A DNA stretch of 64,000 nucleotides, from NCBI GenBank assembly GCA_900065925.1, contig LN890280.1:82451-146450 (forward strand), given 5' to 3'. Positions 26,530-36,044 of the stretch are shown here, one piece after another. A model generated the notes under the pieces. The model searched no databases, was not told the DNA's origin, and saw only the letters and a list, made by a program, of their open reading frames with translations. Positions within the stretch are counted from its first letter, which is position 1, and the number at the start of each line of letters is the position of its first letter. Source of the DNA: Nitrosotalea devaniterrae. GTDB lineage: Archaea; Thermoproteota; Nitrososphaeria; Nitrososphaerales; Nitrosopumilaceae. Position numbers and translations under genes: made by a program.

Positions 26530-29224
26530 GTTAGAAGAAAAGTTTCGTAATCTTGGTTTTGCACATCTAACTGAGATACAACAAAAAGCTATTCCTATAA
26601 TATTTCAAAAAATTGATTCTTTGGTAGTTGCACCAACAGGATCTGGAAAAACAGAGACCGCTGTAATTCCAATATTTTCAAGGGTTGCGCATTCTAAAAA
26701 ACAGGACAAGATCAAAGTACTGTACATCACTCCTCTTCGCGCCCTGAACCGTGATGTATTCAAAAGAATCATCAAGTATGCTGAGGGTGAAGGCCTCAGA
26801 ATAGAGGTACGGCATGGGGATACGTCGCAGTCAATGAGGCGCAAGATAAACTTGGCACCTCCTGACATCTTGATCACAACCCCTGAAACTTTGATAATAC
26901 TTCTCTCACAGCCTGTCATGCTAAAGGCACTTGATGAAGTAGAATGGATGGTAATTGACGAAGTGCATGAATTGCTGGGCAACGAAAGAGGGGCCCAGCT
27001 CTCGCTCAGCCTTGAAAGACTCCAGGCAAACACAAAATATCCCATCACAAGAGTTGGGCTTTCTGCAACCGTGGGAAACACTGCAGAGGCTGCCAAGTTT
27101 ATAGTTGGGACAAAAAGAAAATGCAAAATAATTGAGGATCATTCAATTCGAAAGTACGATGTAGAGGTCAAGTACATTGAGGGTACAATAACTGACGTAG
27201 TGGACCATGTCATTGAATATGTGACAAAAAACTATCCATCTTCTCCAGTTTTGTTATTTACAAATACAAGAGGAGAATCAGAGTATATTGCATCTGTACT
27301 AAAGGAACGCTCCAGCATTGCAATCGAACTTCACCATGGATCTTTGTCTCAGCAAGTTCGAGAAGAGACCGAAGATACACTGCGTGCTGGCACAGCAGGA
27401 ATTGTTGTCTGCACTTCATCACTTGAGCTGGGTCTTGACATTGGTTCTGTTGAGCTTGTAATTCATTATGGTTCTCCAAGGCAAGTCTCAAAACTCATGC
27501 AAAGAATTGGACGAAGCAGACACACAAGGGGGTCGTCTGCAAAGGGATTGATTGTAACGAACAATCCCGATGATGAGATTGAAGCACTGGCAATACTAGA
27601 ACGTGTCAAGGAAAAATCAATCGAAGACCAGATAGTCCATGATGGAGCACTAGATGTTCTTGCACATCACCTTGTAGGGATGACAATGCAGTTTGGTACT
27701 GTATCACTTGACATGGCACTAGGTATGATACAACAGGCCTATTCGTTTCGAAATGTTACAGCTGAAGAACTGATTGAGGTACTAGAAGTTTTGCACAATG
27801 GCGGTATAGTATTTTTTGATAAGGAAGAGATGACCTTTACAAAAAGGGGGCGCTCATTTAGGTATCACTTTGAGAATCTATCTACAATTCCTGACATTTT
27901 AAAATTCAAGGTCTTTGATACTGCATCCAAAAAAATAATCGGCAGCCTAGACCAGAGGTTTGTAGGAGACAATGGCGAGCAGGGAAGTGTCTTTGTACTA
28001 CGGGGTATGCAGTGGAGGATACTCAATGTCGATGACAGCTCACTTAAGGTAAATGTAGAACCAATCTCATCTGCTGGAATAAACGTGCCATACTGGGAGG
28101 GCGAGAACATACCAGTAGACTATACTACTGCAAGAAAAGTAGGTATGGTCAGAACAAAAACAATCGTGACACCTTTTACAAATAAGGTAATTGACAACCT
28201 AAAACTTGGGGTAATTCCAGATGAGAAAAACATTGTAGTGGAATCTCAACGAGTCAGAAATACGATAGTGATGCATTCTTGTTTTGGTACAAGGATCAAC
28301 TCTACTCTTGCCATGCTGTTGTCTGCAATGATATCTGCAAAGAGTGGACATCTTGTTGATTCGCGGTCTGATGCATATAGGATAATGTTATCATCAAATG
28401 GGAGGATACTAGAACAGTCTGTACGTGATGTCATTGCAGATGAATATGACTTGCAAGATATAGTCCAGGCATCGCTTGCAGGAACTCATAATGTAAACTG
28501 GAGAACATGGTGTGTTGCAAAAAAATTTGGAATCGTAGGGAGGGAGGCAGTCTATGACAGAAAATCTGCAAGATTTTTGTATGAAAGATATTCCAAGACC
28601 GCACTTGCAAAGGAGGCACTGCGTGAGTTGTTCCATGACAAGTATGACCTGCAAAATACATCACAGTTGTTAGAAAAAATAAAATCAAATGAAATCAAGA
28701 TAACATGGGTTGAAGTTGACGGTTTCTCAAAACTTGCAGAGCCAATTTTAGATCATACTACAAAATACTATGCATCTCCTGCAAATATGGACAAGGGGAT
28801 ACTGGACTTGGTAAAATCAAGACTGATGAAGACCAGACACAGGCTTGTATGTGTACGGTGTGGCAAGTGGGAAAAAGTAGTAGAGACCGGACAGGTAAAT
28901 GAGATCCCATCATGTCCATACTGCAAGTCGCGGCAGATATCTGCCACGTTTTACTCTGACTATGACCTACCAAAAATAGTTCAAAAAAAGATTGCGGGAA
29001 AAAAAATAACTGTTGAAGAGAACCACAAGTTTGCTAGGGCCTGGAAAGTGTCATCACTTCTTGCAAACTTTGGCAAGATTGCACTTGTTGTGATATCAGG
29101 GTATGGTGTGGGTGCTGACACTGCTGCAAGAATATTGCGAAACATGATAGGCGAAGAAGAGATCTACAAGCAAATTTACGAAGCAGAAAGGCAGTATGTG
29201 ACAACCAGGGGATTTTGGGACTAG
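26522..29224 (+). CDS. Lhr-like superfamily 2 helicase with C-terminal zinc ribbon
   Basis: Large ATP-dependent helicase of about 900 residues. The Q-motif segment (FAHLTEIQQKAIPIIF) is followed by Walker A APTGSGKTE, TPLRALN, TTPETL, the DEVH box (VIDEVHELLG), GLSATVGN, and in RecA2 FTNTRGESE, TSSLELGLDIG and QRIGRSRH. A CxxC...CxxC zinc ribbon (CVRCG, CPYC) lies near 775-800. Lhr-type helicases act in DNA repair or RNA metabolism. The frame upstream of TTG 26621 contains the Q motif but no ATG, GTG or TTG back to its stop at 26474. I place the start at CTG 26522; TTG 26621 would lose the Q motif. The 3' end overlaps the RPA gene by 4 nt. Confidence 0.85.
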   Translation: MLELEEKFRNLGFAHLTEIQQKAIPIIFQKIDSLVVAPTGSGKTETAVIPIFSRVAHSKKQDKIKVLYITPLRALNRDVFKRIIKYAEGEGLRIEVRHGDTSQSMRRKINLAPPDILITTPETLIILLSQPVMLKALDEVEWMVIDEVHELLGNERGAQLSLSLERLQANTKYPITRVGLSATVGNTAEAAKFIVGTKRKCKIIEDHSIRKYDVEVKYIEGTITDVVDHVIEYVTKNYPSSPVLLFTNTRGESEYIASVLKERSSIAIELHHGSLSQQVREETEDTLRAGTAGIVVCTSSLELGLDIGSVELVIHYGSPRQVSKLMQRIGRSRHTRGSSAKGLIVTNNPDDEIEALAILERVKEKSIEDQIVHDGALDVLAHHLVGMTMQFGTVSLDMALGMIQQAYSFRNVTAEELIEVLEVLHNGGIVFFDKEEMTFTKRGRSFRYHFENLSTIPDILKFKVFDTASKKIIGSLDQRFVGDNGEQGSVFVLRGMQWRILNVDDSSLKVNVEPISSAGINVPYWEGENIPVDYTTARKVGMVRTKTIVTPFTNKVIDNLKLGVIPDEKNIVVESQRVRNTIVMHSCFGTRINSTLAMLLSAMISAKSGHLVDSRSDAYRIMLSSNGRILEQSVRDVIADEYDLQDIVQASLAGTHNVNWRTWCVAKKFGIVGREAVYDRKSARFLYERYSKTALAKEALRELFHDKYDLQNTSQLLEKIKSNEIKITWVEVDGFSKLAEPILDHTTKYYASPANMDKGILDLVKSRLMKTRHRLVCVRCGKWEKVVETGQVNEIPSCPYCKSRQISATFYSDYDLPKIVQKKIAGKKITVEENHKFARAWKVSSLLANFGKIALVVISGYGVGADTAARILRNMIGEEEIYKQIYEAERQYVTTRGFWD

Positions 29225-30618
29225 TTTTTGCGTGTGATTGCAGAATATGCAGTCAGAAATAGTTCGGTTCTACCCTCAAGGCCTGCCTTGGCGTTTACTG
29301 CAGTAACTGTGATTATCTCACCCTGGGTAAACTGTTCTAGTAGTCTTGCCTGTGACCTCCAGCCCTTGAGCCATATCTGTCCAGTATCATCCTCGATGAA
29401 CGTCTCAGATAACAATACTGTCTCTCCAGTCTTTGTCTGAATCTCGCGCTTTTCTGGAGTCTTTAGAATGATTGCCTCTATACAATAAAGTGTCTCTGCT
29501 GGTTTTACATCCTTTATCTTGGTTCTAATCTCTGATAAAGTTGGGATGTTCTGATCATTTGTTTTTCTTACAAAGGAATCGCCCTCTAGCATGATTGATT
29601 TTCCATACACCTTTGATGGCATGCATTCCATCACATCACCTAATGCAAGATCCTTTGTTACATGTACAGTATCTGTAATGGATACAAGTTTCTTGTCCTG
29701 TGTCGTGCCAAGGATCAATGTATTTCCAGAATCACTTTTTGTCATCGATAAAATTCTGATTATGATTGGCTGTACCTCTGCTGCCCCTTCTATTTCTAAT
29801 ACGGTTCCTTCGTCACCGTGGAGCTCAAGTCCCATCTGACCTACCTTTGTCTTTACTCCAATCAGTCTGGTCTTTGCACCAGATGTTACAACCTTTGGTA
29901 TTGTGCTCTCATCTTTATTCCACAATACGACTCGCACAATGTTTCCATCCTTTCCCTTGAGTCTTAGCTGGAGTGATTTTCCTGGCTCTCCCTTGAAGTT
30001 TGTAAATTCTGTTGTCCTGAGGTTTCCGTCTAAAATTCCTGTAACTACTAGATTCTGTTGGTTCTCTTTTACATTGCTTACATCATCTGTTATTGCATCA
30101 AGTGACGGTATGGTGCTTGTTGTTCCGTTTGGTTCGATATTGGAGCCCGAACCGACATTGATTATTGGATTTCCCTTCATATCTGATTTTACATAGGCCT
30201 TGATTATCTTTACCAAATCGCCTGGTTTGAGGTTCTCAATTCCTGGCAAGTTTGCCTTTTCATCCCATAACTTTACCTGTGCTCGTGAGTCTCCGTCATA
30301 TACTGTTAGTGTGCGCAACAGAAACTGAGAACCATCCTTACGTGAAAACTGCTTTACTGGATAAACATTCATCACTCTTGTTGCAAGTGTTATCTCCTTT
30401 GCACCTACATAGAGGTCTTTTAGTCCCATCTCTACCTTTAGAGGCTCACTTAAAGACACTCCAAGATCAGATGCTATCAGAAAGAGTGCACCCTGGTCTG
30501 TAAGATATCCTGCACCGATCTTTTCCTTCTTTCTTTGTATCATTTCATCAATCTGTTCTTTTGTGAGATCGGGCTTTTGCTCTAGTAATTTACTCAGCAA
30601 TGAATCAAATTCTGACAA
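29221..30618 (-). CDS. RPA-like single-stranded DNA-binding protein (OB folds)
   Basis: A 465-residue protein with about three OB folds, as in archaeal replication protein A. First OB: ITLATRVMNVYPVKQFSRKDGS near 75, with YDGDSRAQVKLWDEKAN and LKPGDLVKIIKAYVKS. Second OB: VVTGILDGNLRTTEFTNFKGEPG near 190, with VRVVLWNKDES. Third OB near 345-460, with TGQIWLKGWRSQARLLEQF and GEIITVTAVNAKAG. The N-terminus has a helical segment (EQKPDLTKEQIDEMIQRKKE) typical of archaeal RPA. No C-terminal zinc finger is seen. It protects ssDNA in replication and repair. Confidence 0.88.
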   Translation of the reverse strand: MSEFDSLLSKLLEQKPDLTKEQIDEMIQRKKEKIGAGYLTDQGALFLIASDLGVSLSEPLKVEMGLKDLYVGAKEITLATRVMNVYPVKQFSRKDGSQFLLRTLTVYDGDSRAQVKLWDEKANLPGIENLKPGDLVKIIKAYVKSDMKGNPIINVGSGSNIEPNGTTSTIPSLDAITDDVSNVKENQQNLVVTGILDGNLRTTEFTNFKGEPGKSLQLRLKGKDGNIVRVVLWNKDESTIPKVVTSGAKTRLIGVKTKVGQMGLELHGDEGTVLEIEGAAEVQPIIIRILSMTKSDSGNTLILGTTQDKKLVSITDTVHVTKDLALGDVMECMPSKVYGKSIMLEGDSFVRKTNDQNIPTLSEIRTKIKDVKPAETLYCIEAIILKTPEKREIQTKTGETVLLSETFIEDDTGQIWLKGWRSQARLLEQFTQGEIITVTAVNAKAGLEGRTELFLTAYSAITRKN

Positions 30619-30745
30619 CGGAGACCTGATGGAAAGTGTATGATATAAAAATTGTTTTAATCAAGCGATCTTTTTCTGATTAGATAATTTTGGACAAAAA
30701 CCGTGCATTTTTATTTTTTATTATTTTAAAAATTATACAATTTTG

Positions 30746-30757
30746 AAATTATTTATC
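30746..30757 (+). promoter_or_regulatory. Probable TATA box for the 30781 gene
   Basis: AAATTATTTATC, centred about 29 nt before the ATG at 30781. The 162-bp region between the RPA gene and this one is extremely AT-rich and holds both promoters. Confidence 0.4.
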
Positions 30758-30780
30758 TACGATGAACGATACATCAAATT

Positions 30781-31710
30781 ATGAACAATACGCAGATCAT
30801 CCTACTTGTAGCCATTGTGATATCTGCAATTAGTCTAGGATTTGCAATTTCAACCATGTCAATTTTACAAACTTCAATGCTAGATCAAAAAACTATAAAC
30901 AATGACCAGTCACAGATGATAAAGACCCTTACCTCCCAATTAAATTCCAGTCAGCAAGTTATAGAAGGTCAGCGCAATGTCATTTCCCAACTTGATAATA
31001 ACATAACATCCATCTCAAATGAGATAAAATCACTTGATAACAGGATATCCGTACTTGAGAGGTCAAACATAGTCGTCCCTCCACCTCCGCCTATCAATCC
31101 AGTCAAGTTTCAGCCTCTTACAATCAAAGATGAAAATGGGAATAACTGGACATCACAGTATATCAAGGAAGGAAAATATTATCCAACTCTTGTTGGTGAG
31201 AGTTGCAACAATGACGGGATAGATTGCTACGTTCACATGTCAAAAACAATGGCATACAACAAGTCTGCAATTGAAGTCGACACCATTGGCTCCACCGTAC
31301 ATTCCTACTGGTTCTTTGCATATTCTGATGCACGTGTGGTTCCACAAAACGGATCTATAACCATATCAGGAAAGTTTTTGAAAAATGATCTTTTCAGCCC
31401 TGATATGGCATATCCCAGAAGTTTTGTTTCAGTATTTTTACTATCAGATGATGCAGAAAAAATACTTGATGAACATATGATAGTTGCACACACTGATAAA
31501 AATGAAACATGGTATGATGGAAAGATAGCTTTCAATCTTACAGCAGGTCAGACATTTAGGATAGGTGTTGGCAGGACAGATAATTGGGATGCTGACTGGA
31601 AGCCTTATGCATCTTGGACTGGTATACAGATAGGCGGTATTTTGAAACCATATGGATACGTTCCACCAAGTGAGCCAAAGGATAATTTTATCCCTTCAAT
31701 AAACTCCTAG
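30781..31710 (+). CDS. Membrane-anchored coiled-coil protein, unknown function
   Basis: Not recognised. Residues 6-30 are one hydrophobic helix, then residues 35-100 look like a coiled coil with regular Leu/Ile spacing (IKTLTSQLNSSQQVIEGQ, ISNEIKSLDNRISVLERS). A Pro-rich hinge (VPPPPPINPVKF) leads to a compact outer domain of about 190 residues rich in aromatic and Asp residues (SYWFFAYSDARVV, TGQTFRIGVGRTDNWDADW-like ending). The domain resembles a beta-sandwich binding module placed outside the membrane on a stalk. It may be a surface or S-layer-associated protein. Confidence 0.6.
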   Translation: MNNTQIILLVAIVISAISLGFAISTMSILQTSMLDQKTINNDQSQMIKTLTSQLNSSQQVIEGQRNVISQLDNNITSISNEIKSLDNRISVLERSNIVVPPPPPINPVKFQPLTIKDENGNNWTSQYIKEGKYYPTLVGESCNNDGIDCYVHMSKTMAYNKSAIEVDTIGSTVHSYWFFAYSDARVVPQNGSITISGKFLKNDLFSPDMAYPRSFVSVFLLSDDAEKILDEHMIVAHTDKNETWYDGKIAFNLTAGQTFRIGVGRTDNWDADWKPYASWTGIQIGGILKPYGYVPPSEPKDNFIPSINS

Positions 31711-31890
31711 CTCACAGAACACATTTACACGAATCATGGAAATCGCAATTCTATTGTTCACAACATTGGATATAATTCCTGTAAAATTTACTACGTTATG
31801 ATTTGTTCAAAGTATTCACAATCACTAGATGTGTCATACTTTTGTGACTGATAAACTGATGAAAGACTCTTCAGATCAGATGCTTGATCA

Positions 31891-32091
31891 ATGGAAACCC
31901 ACAAGAGATCAATATTGAAGACCATCATCTACAGGATAACTGTAAGCATAATTCTTGCAATAATATCTTGGCATTTTACTGGTGATCTTACAAAGACATC
32001 TGCAATAACAATAATCTACAACATAGTAGTCATTATTTTCTATTACATACATGAGAGAATATGGATTAAAATAAAGTGGGGAAGGATATAA
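31891..32091 (+). CDS. DUF2061 small membrane protein
   Basis: A 66-residue protein with two hydrophobic helices (about 9-28 and 36-52). The patterns KTIIYRITVSIILAIISWHF and IIYNIVVIIFYYIHERIW are typical of DUF2061. Function unknown. The 180 bp upstream of it holds nothing I recognise. Confidence 0.75.
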   Translation: METHKRSILKTIIYRITVSIILAIISWHFTGDLTKTSAITIIYNIVVIIFYYIHERIWIKIKWGRI

Positions 32092-32159
32092 TCATAAATT
32101 CCATTTTTATGTCTAAATTCAAAGATTCAAGTTATGTAATACTAGATTGGTTTTTCTCT

Positions 32160-32891
32160 TCACATGTATGGATCAAAGAATTTGTTGGCTATTCCTACTG
32201 TGTGCTTACCAGAACCAATTTTGTATGTGATAAATCCGTTTCTGGTCCCAAAATCATGAAAAGATGCAGGATATTCCCCTGTAAAATTTCCATCATCATT
32301 TGGCAATAACTGATCATATGGAAAATATACTACAGATTGCAGGTCAAACAGGTTGTCCTGCGTACCATAAGCAAGATGTGATATCTCAACTTCGTACCTT
32401 ATTTGATAAGGCACACTTTCTATTCTGTTATGCCATTCAAGCCCTGTAAAATGTTTTGACATGGAAAAATCAAATGGATCTGCATCCACATCAAAGAAAA
32501 ATGTATCAGTCTGACCTGAGATTTCATCTGTTAATCTGTATTCAATTCCATGTTTTGCTGGTTTCATTATGATTTGCCTCAGATATGAGTGTCCTATCAC
32601 TGGTTTTAGTTTGAATTCATATCTGTTTATGCCTGCAAATATCGCATGAAATTTACCATCATCATTAAACGAACAGATGAGATTGAGTTCAACAGGTATA
32701 TTCTGTTTGTTGAAGAGCTCAAGAAGATATAGCATCCATGACTTGTCAGGAATTTTATTTCCCAGATCTGATACTATCTTGATGACATCAGATATTGCTA
32801 CAAACGGCGATACCTTGCCAGTATCTTTCTCATTTAGGCAATAATATCCTGACCAAAAATGCAATCTAGGCTCAATTTGTCCATAATGCAT
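32160..32891 (-). CDS. Conserved-looking soluble protein, unknown function
   Basis: Not recognised. 243 residues, ATG start, no signal peptide or membrane helix. The sequence is rich in aromatic and acidic residues with alternating strand-like patterns (LHFWSGYYCLNEKD, GIEYRLTDEISGQTDTFFFD, RIESVPYQIRYEVEIS), which suggests a mostly beta fold. Codon choice and length support a real gene. It is flanked by genes on the other strand and has no evident partner. Confidence 0.55.
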   Translation of the reverse strand: MHYGQIEPRLHFWSGYYCLNEKDTGKVSPFVAISDVIKIVSDLGNKIPDKSWMLYLLELFNKQNIPVELNLICSFNDDGKFHAIFAGINRYEFKLKPVIGHSYLRQIIMKPAKHGIEYRLTDEISGQTDTFFFDVDADPFDFSMSKHFTGLEWHNRIESVPYQIRYEVEISHLAYGTQDNLFDLQSVVYFPYDQLLPNDDGNFTGEYPASFHDFGTRNGFITYKIGSGKHTVGIANKFFDPYM

Positions 32892-33038
32892 TTAGAGATT
32901 TCTGACAAATTACAATAATTTGAGTTATGTAAGACTTGGTACAAAACTCTTTCTTAATTTTATATGGTCTTAAAATTTAGTCATGTACCTGTATCTATTT
33001 ATGACGTATAAGAATATTATAAAATTAGAGAAAATTTT

Positions 33039-33923
33039 GTGAATCAAAGATTATTTCTAACAATATTAGTTCTTTTCTGTTTTATCATATCATACATATC
33101 AATAGCTCACATTCCTATAGGTAATGCGATCACATCAGGAAAGTATGATGTTCCAAGCAAGTCAAGTGATAGTTTAGACATTGTATTAAAAACTGAGAAG
33201 GGAGAAGAAAAGTTATCCATTCCAGTAGGTAAGATGTTATTTAATGTAATACCTCACTATGATCAAAATGGATCTTTTAGATCATTTACAATGAAATTAA
33301 AACCAGAACTTGATCAATTGTACCAAGAGATTGGATATAAAAGCAGATCAGAAAAAACAGTGTACATATATCCTGTTTTTACTCAAGCTGCATACGATGT
33401 CAGGGGTTTTTATGATTATTATAACAAGAAATGTGATACATCATGTCTTACAGTATCAATACCAAAGAAGATTAGTGGGTCATATTCTTCCAGTATTACA
33501 GCAGCTTTTGCCCTTACACTGTTAAATTATTCATCAATCAACGACATCGATGTAGACAAGAATCCTGACATGCTAAAAAAATATGATAAGGTAATTGTTT
33601 TACATAATGAATATGTGACGCAGAGGGAATTTGATGCTATAACACATCATCCAAATGTTGTCTATCTATTTCCAAATGCACTTTATGCCAAAGTCAATAC
33701 GGACTACAAAAAATCTACCATTACATTAGCTAAAGGTCATGGATACCCCGATAAAAATACTAGGAATGGTTTTGGGTGGAAAAATGATAATTCAAAATAC
33801 GAATATGACTTTAAGTGTGATAACTGGAAATTTTATCCAGTAAATAATGGTAAGATGCTTAATTGTTATTCAAATTACAGAGTATTGTATGACAAGTCTT
33901 TGTTGCAAGCAATAAAGAACTAA
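33039..33923 (+). CDS. Secreted or anchored protein, amidotransferase-like fold segment
   Basis: Starts with GTG; residues 5-30 are a signal anchor. About 265 extracytoplasmic residues follow. The segment KYDKVIVLHNEYVTQREFDAI, then HHPNVVYLFPNALYAKV, resembles the catalytic-site strand region seen in N,N-dimethylformamidase-like/amidotransferase-like proteins, but no clear catalytic Cys is present. The C-terminal part has a Cys pair (DFKCDNWK, LNCYSNYR) that could form a disulfide. Function unknown; the role outside the cell is inferred from the signal only. Confidence 0.6.
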   Translation: MNQRLFLTILVLFCFIISYISIAHIPIGNAITSGKYDVPSKSSDSLDIVLKTEKGEEKLSIPVGKMLFNVIPHYDQNGSFRSFTMKLKPELDQLYQEIGYKSRSEKTVYIYPVFTQAAYDVRGFYDYYNKKCDTSCLTVSIPKKISGSYSSSITAAFALTLLNYSSINDIDVDKNPDMLKKYDKVIVLHNEYVTQREFDAITHHPNVVYLFPNALYAKVNTDYKKSTITLAKGHGYPDKNTRNGFGWKNDNSKYEYDFKCDNWKFYPVNNGKMLNCYSNYRVLYDKSLLQAIKN

Positions 33924-33950
33924 ATTTACTTTCTAGATCTCTCAACCAAA

Positions 33951-33979
33951 AGATTTGAATCCTGTAAGATTCAAATTCT
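33951..33979. repeat. Hairpin-forming inverted repeat
   Basis: Left arm AGATTTGAATC, loop CTGTAA, right arm GATTCAAATTCT: at least nine consecutive pairs. It lies 27 bp after the stop at 33923 and before the ABC operon. It may be a terminator-like or regulatory hairpin. It lacks a T-run, so the role is open. Confidence 0.4.
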
Positions 33980-34049
33980 CACAAGTCTGAATCCTCGTAA
34001 TTCACAAATACTAAACCCTGATAGCTATGGTATTTCATTACACAAATTA

Positions 34050-35003
34050 GTGGGGAGAAAAGAATCCATACTGTTGTATAGTATAGAGATAAATTCACTT
34101 TCAAAATCTTATGGTGATTTTATTGCAGTAGATGGCATTGACCTTAAGGTAGAAAAGGGAAAGATTTTTGGATTTCTAGGACCAAATGGTGCAGGCAAGA
34201 CTACCACTATGAAGATGCTCACTACGTTGATTCCTCCAAGCGGCGGAAAAATGAACATTTTGGGAATTGATGGTATAAAATCTCCACTTGAAATACGAAA
34301 AAAGATTGGTGTTGTACTGCAACAACCAAGCTATGAGCCTACATTAAGTGTTGAAAAATCCCTTGAAAAATATGGTATGATGTGGAATGTTGAGAAAAAG
34401 ATCCGAAAGAATAGAGTGGAAGAACTTCTTATTTCATTTGACCTTGCAGATATTAGGAAAAAGAAAAATGATGACCTATCAATAGGCCAACGGCGAAGGG
34501 TGCAGGTTGCACGTGAATTCATGCATGACATGGAGTTGTTGTTTTTAGACGAGCCGACAGTTGGCCTTGATCCATCTGCAAGACGGGGACTACTTGATTT
34601 TATCAAAGGAAAGGTAAAGGATGGGCTTACGATATTTTTTACTACGCATATCTTGGAGGAAGCTGAATATCTCTGTGATGATATTGCAATAATCAACAAG
34701 GGAAAAATAATTGCAGTTGATACTCCTGCGGATTTGAAAAACAAGTTTGGAAGGGAAAAAACCATCAAGATTCATGTCTCAGAACAAAAAGACATGTCAT
34801 CTCTGTTGTCTGGCATACCTGACTGTACTGTAGAGCATGATTCTGGTACTGTGCTTACTGTTCGTTCTAGCCAGTCAGAGCAAGTATTGCAGGAGATATT
34901 GAAGATTCTTGCATCAAACCATGTTCCAGTAGAGGACCTAAGTGTAGTACCTACTAGCTTGGAGGAGATATTTCTTTCAGTGGTGAAAAACTCTAATGCA
35001 TGA
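34050..35003 (+). CDS. ABC exporter ATP-binding subunit (DrrA/CcmA-type)
   Basis: ATPase of a simple ABC exporter. Walker A GPNGAGKTT near residue 44, Q-loop GVVLQQPSYEP, signature LSIGQRRR near 142, Walker B LLFLDEPTVGLDP near 160, and H-loop FFTTHILEEAEYLCDD near 193. A C-terminal extension of about 90 residues is typical of the DrrA group. The GTG at 34050 is the longest start; TTG 34074 gives an N-terminus closer to the family (YSIEINSLSKSYGD). It overlaps the permease by 8 nt. Confidence 0.9.
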   Translation: MGRKESILLYSIEINSLSKSYGDFIAVDGIDLKVEKGKIFGFLGPNGAGKTTTMKMLTTLIPPSGGKMNILGIDGIKSPLEIRKKIGVVLQQPSYEPTLSVEKSLEKYGMMWNVEKKIRKNRVEELLISFDLADIRKKKNDDLSIGQRRRVQVAREFMHDMELLFLDEPTVGLDPSARRGLLDFIKGKVKDGLTIFFTTHILEEAEYLCDDIAIINKGKIIAVDTPADLKNKFGREKTIKIHVSEQKDMSSLLSGIPDCTVEHDSGTVLTVRSSQSEQVLQEILKILASNHVPVEDLSVVPTSLEEIFLSVVKNSNA

Positions 35004-35757
35004 AATAATCCGTCTTGTAAATCGTAATCTTACGATATCACTTAACATGGGATTTGTCATATGGCAGATTATCTTTCCTTTAATCTACATCTTTGTTGCA
35101 GGCTTTGCATATACTGCGCTAATACATCAGGTGCCCTTTGGAAACAAGACACTTGACTATCCAGCCTTTATTGCAACTGGGATGATTGGATTCAATATCA
35201 TGAACAGCACACTGATCTCTGGAATAATAATCTGGAACGACAGAAGACATGGCATGTTTGAGCAGATTCTTGTCGGACCATTTACTCGTGCACAATATAT
35301 TTTGTCAAATGTTTATACCATTGGAATAATCGGTCTTGTCAGTGCAGCAATGATTACTGCAGTAGGTTATCCTCTGTTTTTCAAGCAGGTAGAGTTTAAT
35401 GTATTGACTATACCTCTCGTTGTCTTTGCATCAATTACAGGTTCCATATTGTTTGGTTCCATTGCATCAATCATTTCAACTAGACTCAAGTCAAGCGAGG
35501 GGTTCAATGTTGTAATAAATACGGTATTTCTGTTCTTTGCATTTGTCAGTACTGCATTTTATCCTGCACAGGGAGCACCGCCAATTTTATCTACCGCATT
35601 TTATTTCAACCCATTAACATATCTTGTAGATGTAGTTCGCGCTGGAATATTTGGATACTTTAATGGATTGGTAGCAACAGAGATGACAGTCCTGGGGATT
35701 GGTGCTACTGTACTGTTCCTTGTTGCAACTAAACTATTGTCAAAACTAGAACTGTAA
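34996..35757 (+). CDS. ABC-2 type transporter permease
   Basis: Membrane partner of the preceding ATPase, with 253 residues and about six helices, of the ABC-2 (DrrB-like) type. The block LSTAFYFNPLTYLVDVVRAG near 195-215 is the family signature. It starts inside the ATPase gene, so the pair is coupled. Substrate not predictable; lipids, polysaccharides or drugs are typical for this class. Confidence 0.9.
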   Translation: MHEIIRLVNRNLTISLNMGFVIWQIIFPLIYIFVAGFAYTALIHQVPFGNKTLDYPAFIATGMIGFNIMNSTLISGIIIWNDRRHGMFEQILVGPFTRAQYILSNVYTIGIIGLVSAAMITAVGYPLFFKQVEFNVLTIPLVVFASITGSILFGSIASIISTRLKSSEGFNVVINTVFLFFAFVSTAFYPAQGAPPILSTAFYFNPLTYLVDVVRAGIFGYFNGLVATEMTVLGIGATVLFLVATKLLSKLEL

Positions 35758-35796
35758 AATTTACTTTAAATTGGACTATGACGTATTGATACCACC

Positions 35797-36039
35797 ATGC
35801 AGGTAAAACAACGCAGCAGTTTCTGGTTTTTGTTGCCTATTGTGTTTAATGTCATTGGAGGAATAATTGCATTTTTTGTCATACGAGAGGATGACCCAAA
35901 AAAGGCCAGAAACTGTCTGTACCTTGGAATAATACTTGCCGCAATACCCATTCTATTGATTGTTGTTCCAATTTTGATTGGGATCACACTATTCCCACAT
36001 ATTGGCCCATCTGTTGCATCCAACACCCACTATGTGTAA
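35797..36039 (+). CDS. Small two-helix membrane protein
   Basis: 80 residues with two hydrophobic helices (about 9-26 and 42-66) joined by a charged loop (IREDDPKKARNC). It starts with ATG 40 nt after the permease and may be co-transcribed with the ABC exporter. Similar small proteins occur with membrane transport systems, but I do not recognise a family. Confidence 0.55.
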   Translation: MQVKQRSSFWFLLPIVFNVIGGIIAFFVIREDDPKKARNCLYLGIILAAIPILLIVVPILIGITLFPHIGPSVASNTHYV

Positions 36040-36044
36040 GTTAT

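Noticed and set aside
26605..27126. 173-codon minus-strand frame
   Set aside because: It is antisense to the helicase motifs; no independent support.
33924..34049. Possible tRNA near TTTGAATCCTGT
   Set aside because: It resembles a T-arm at first sight, but no acceptor or anticodon arm can be formed; only the hairpin remains.
34331..34768. 145-codon minus-strand frame
   Set aside because: Antisense to the ABC ATPase core; a serine-rich shadow frame.
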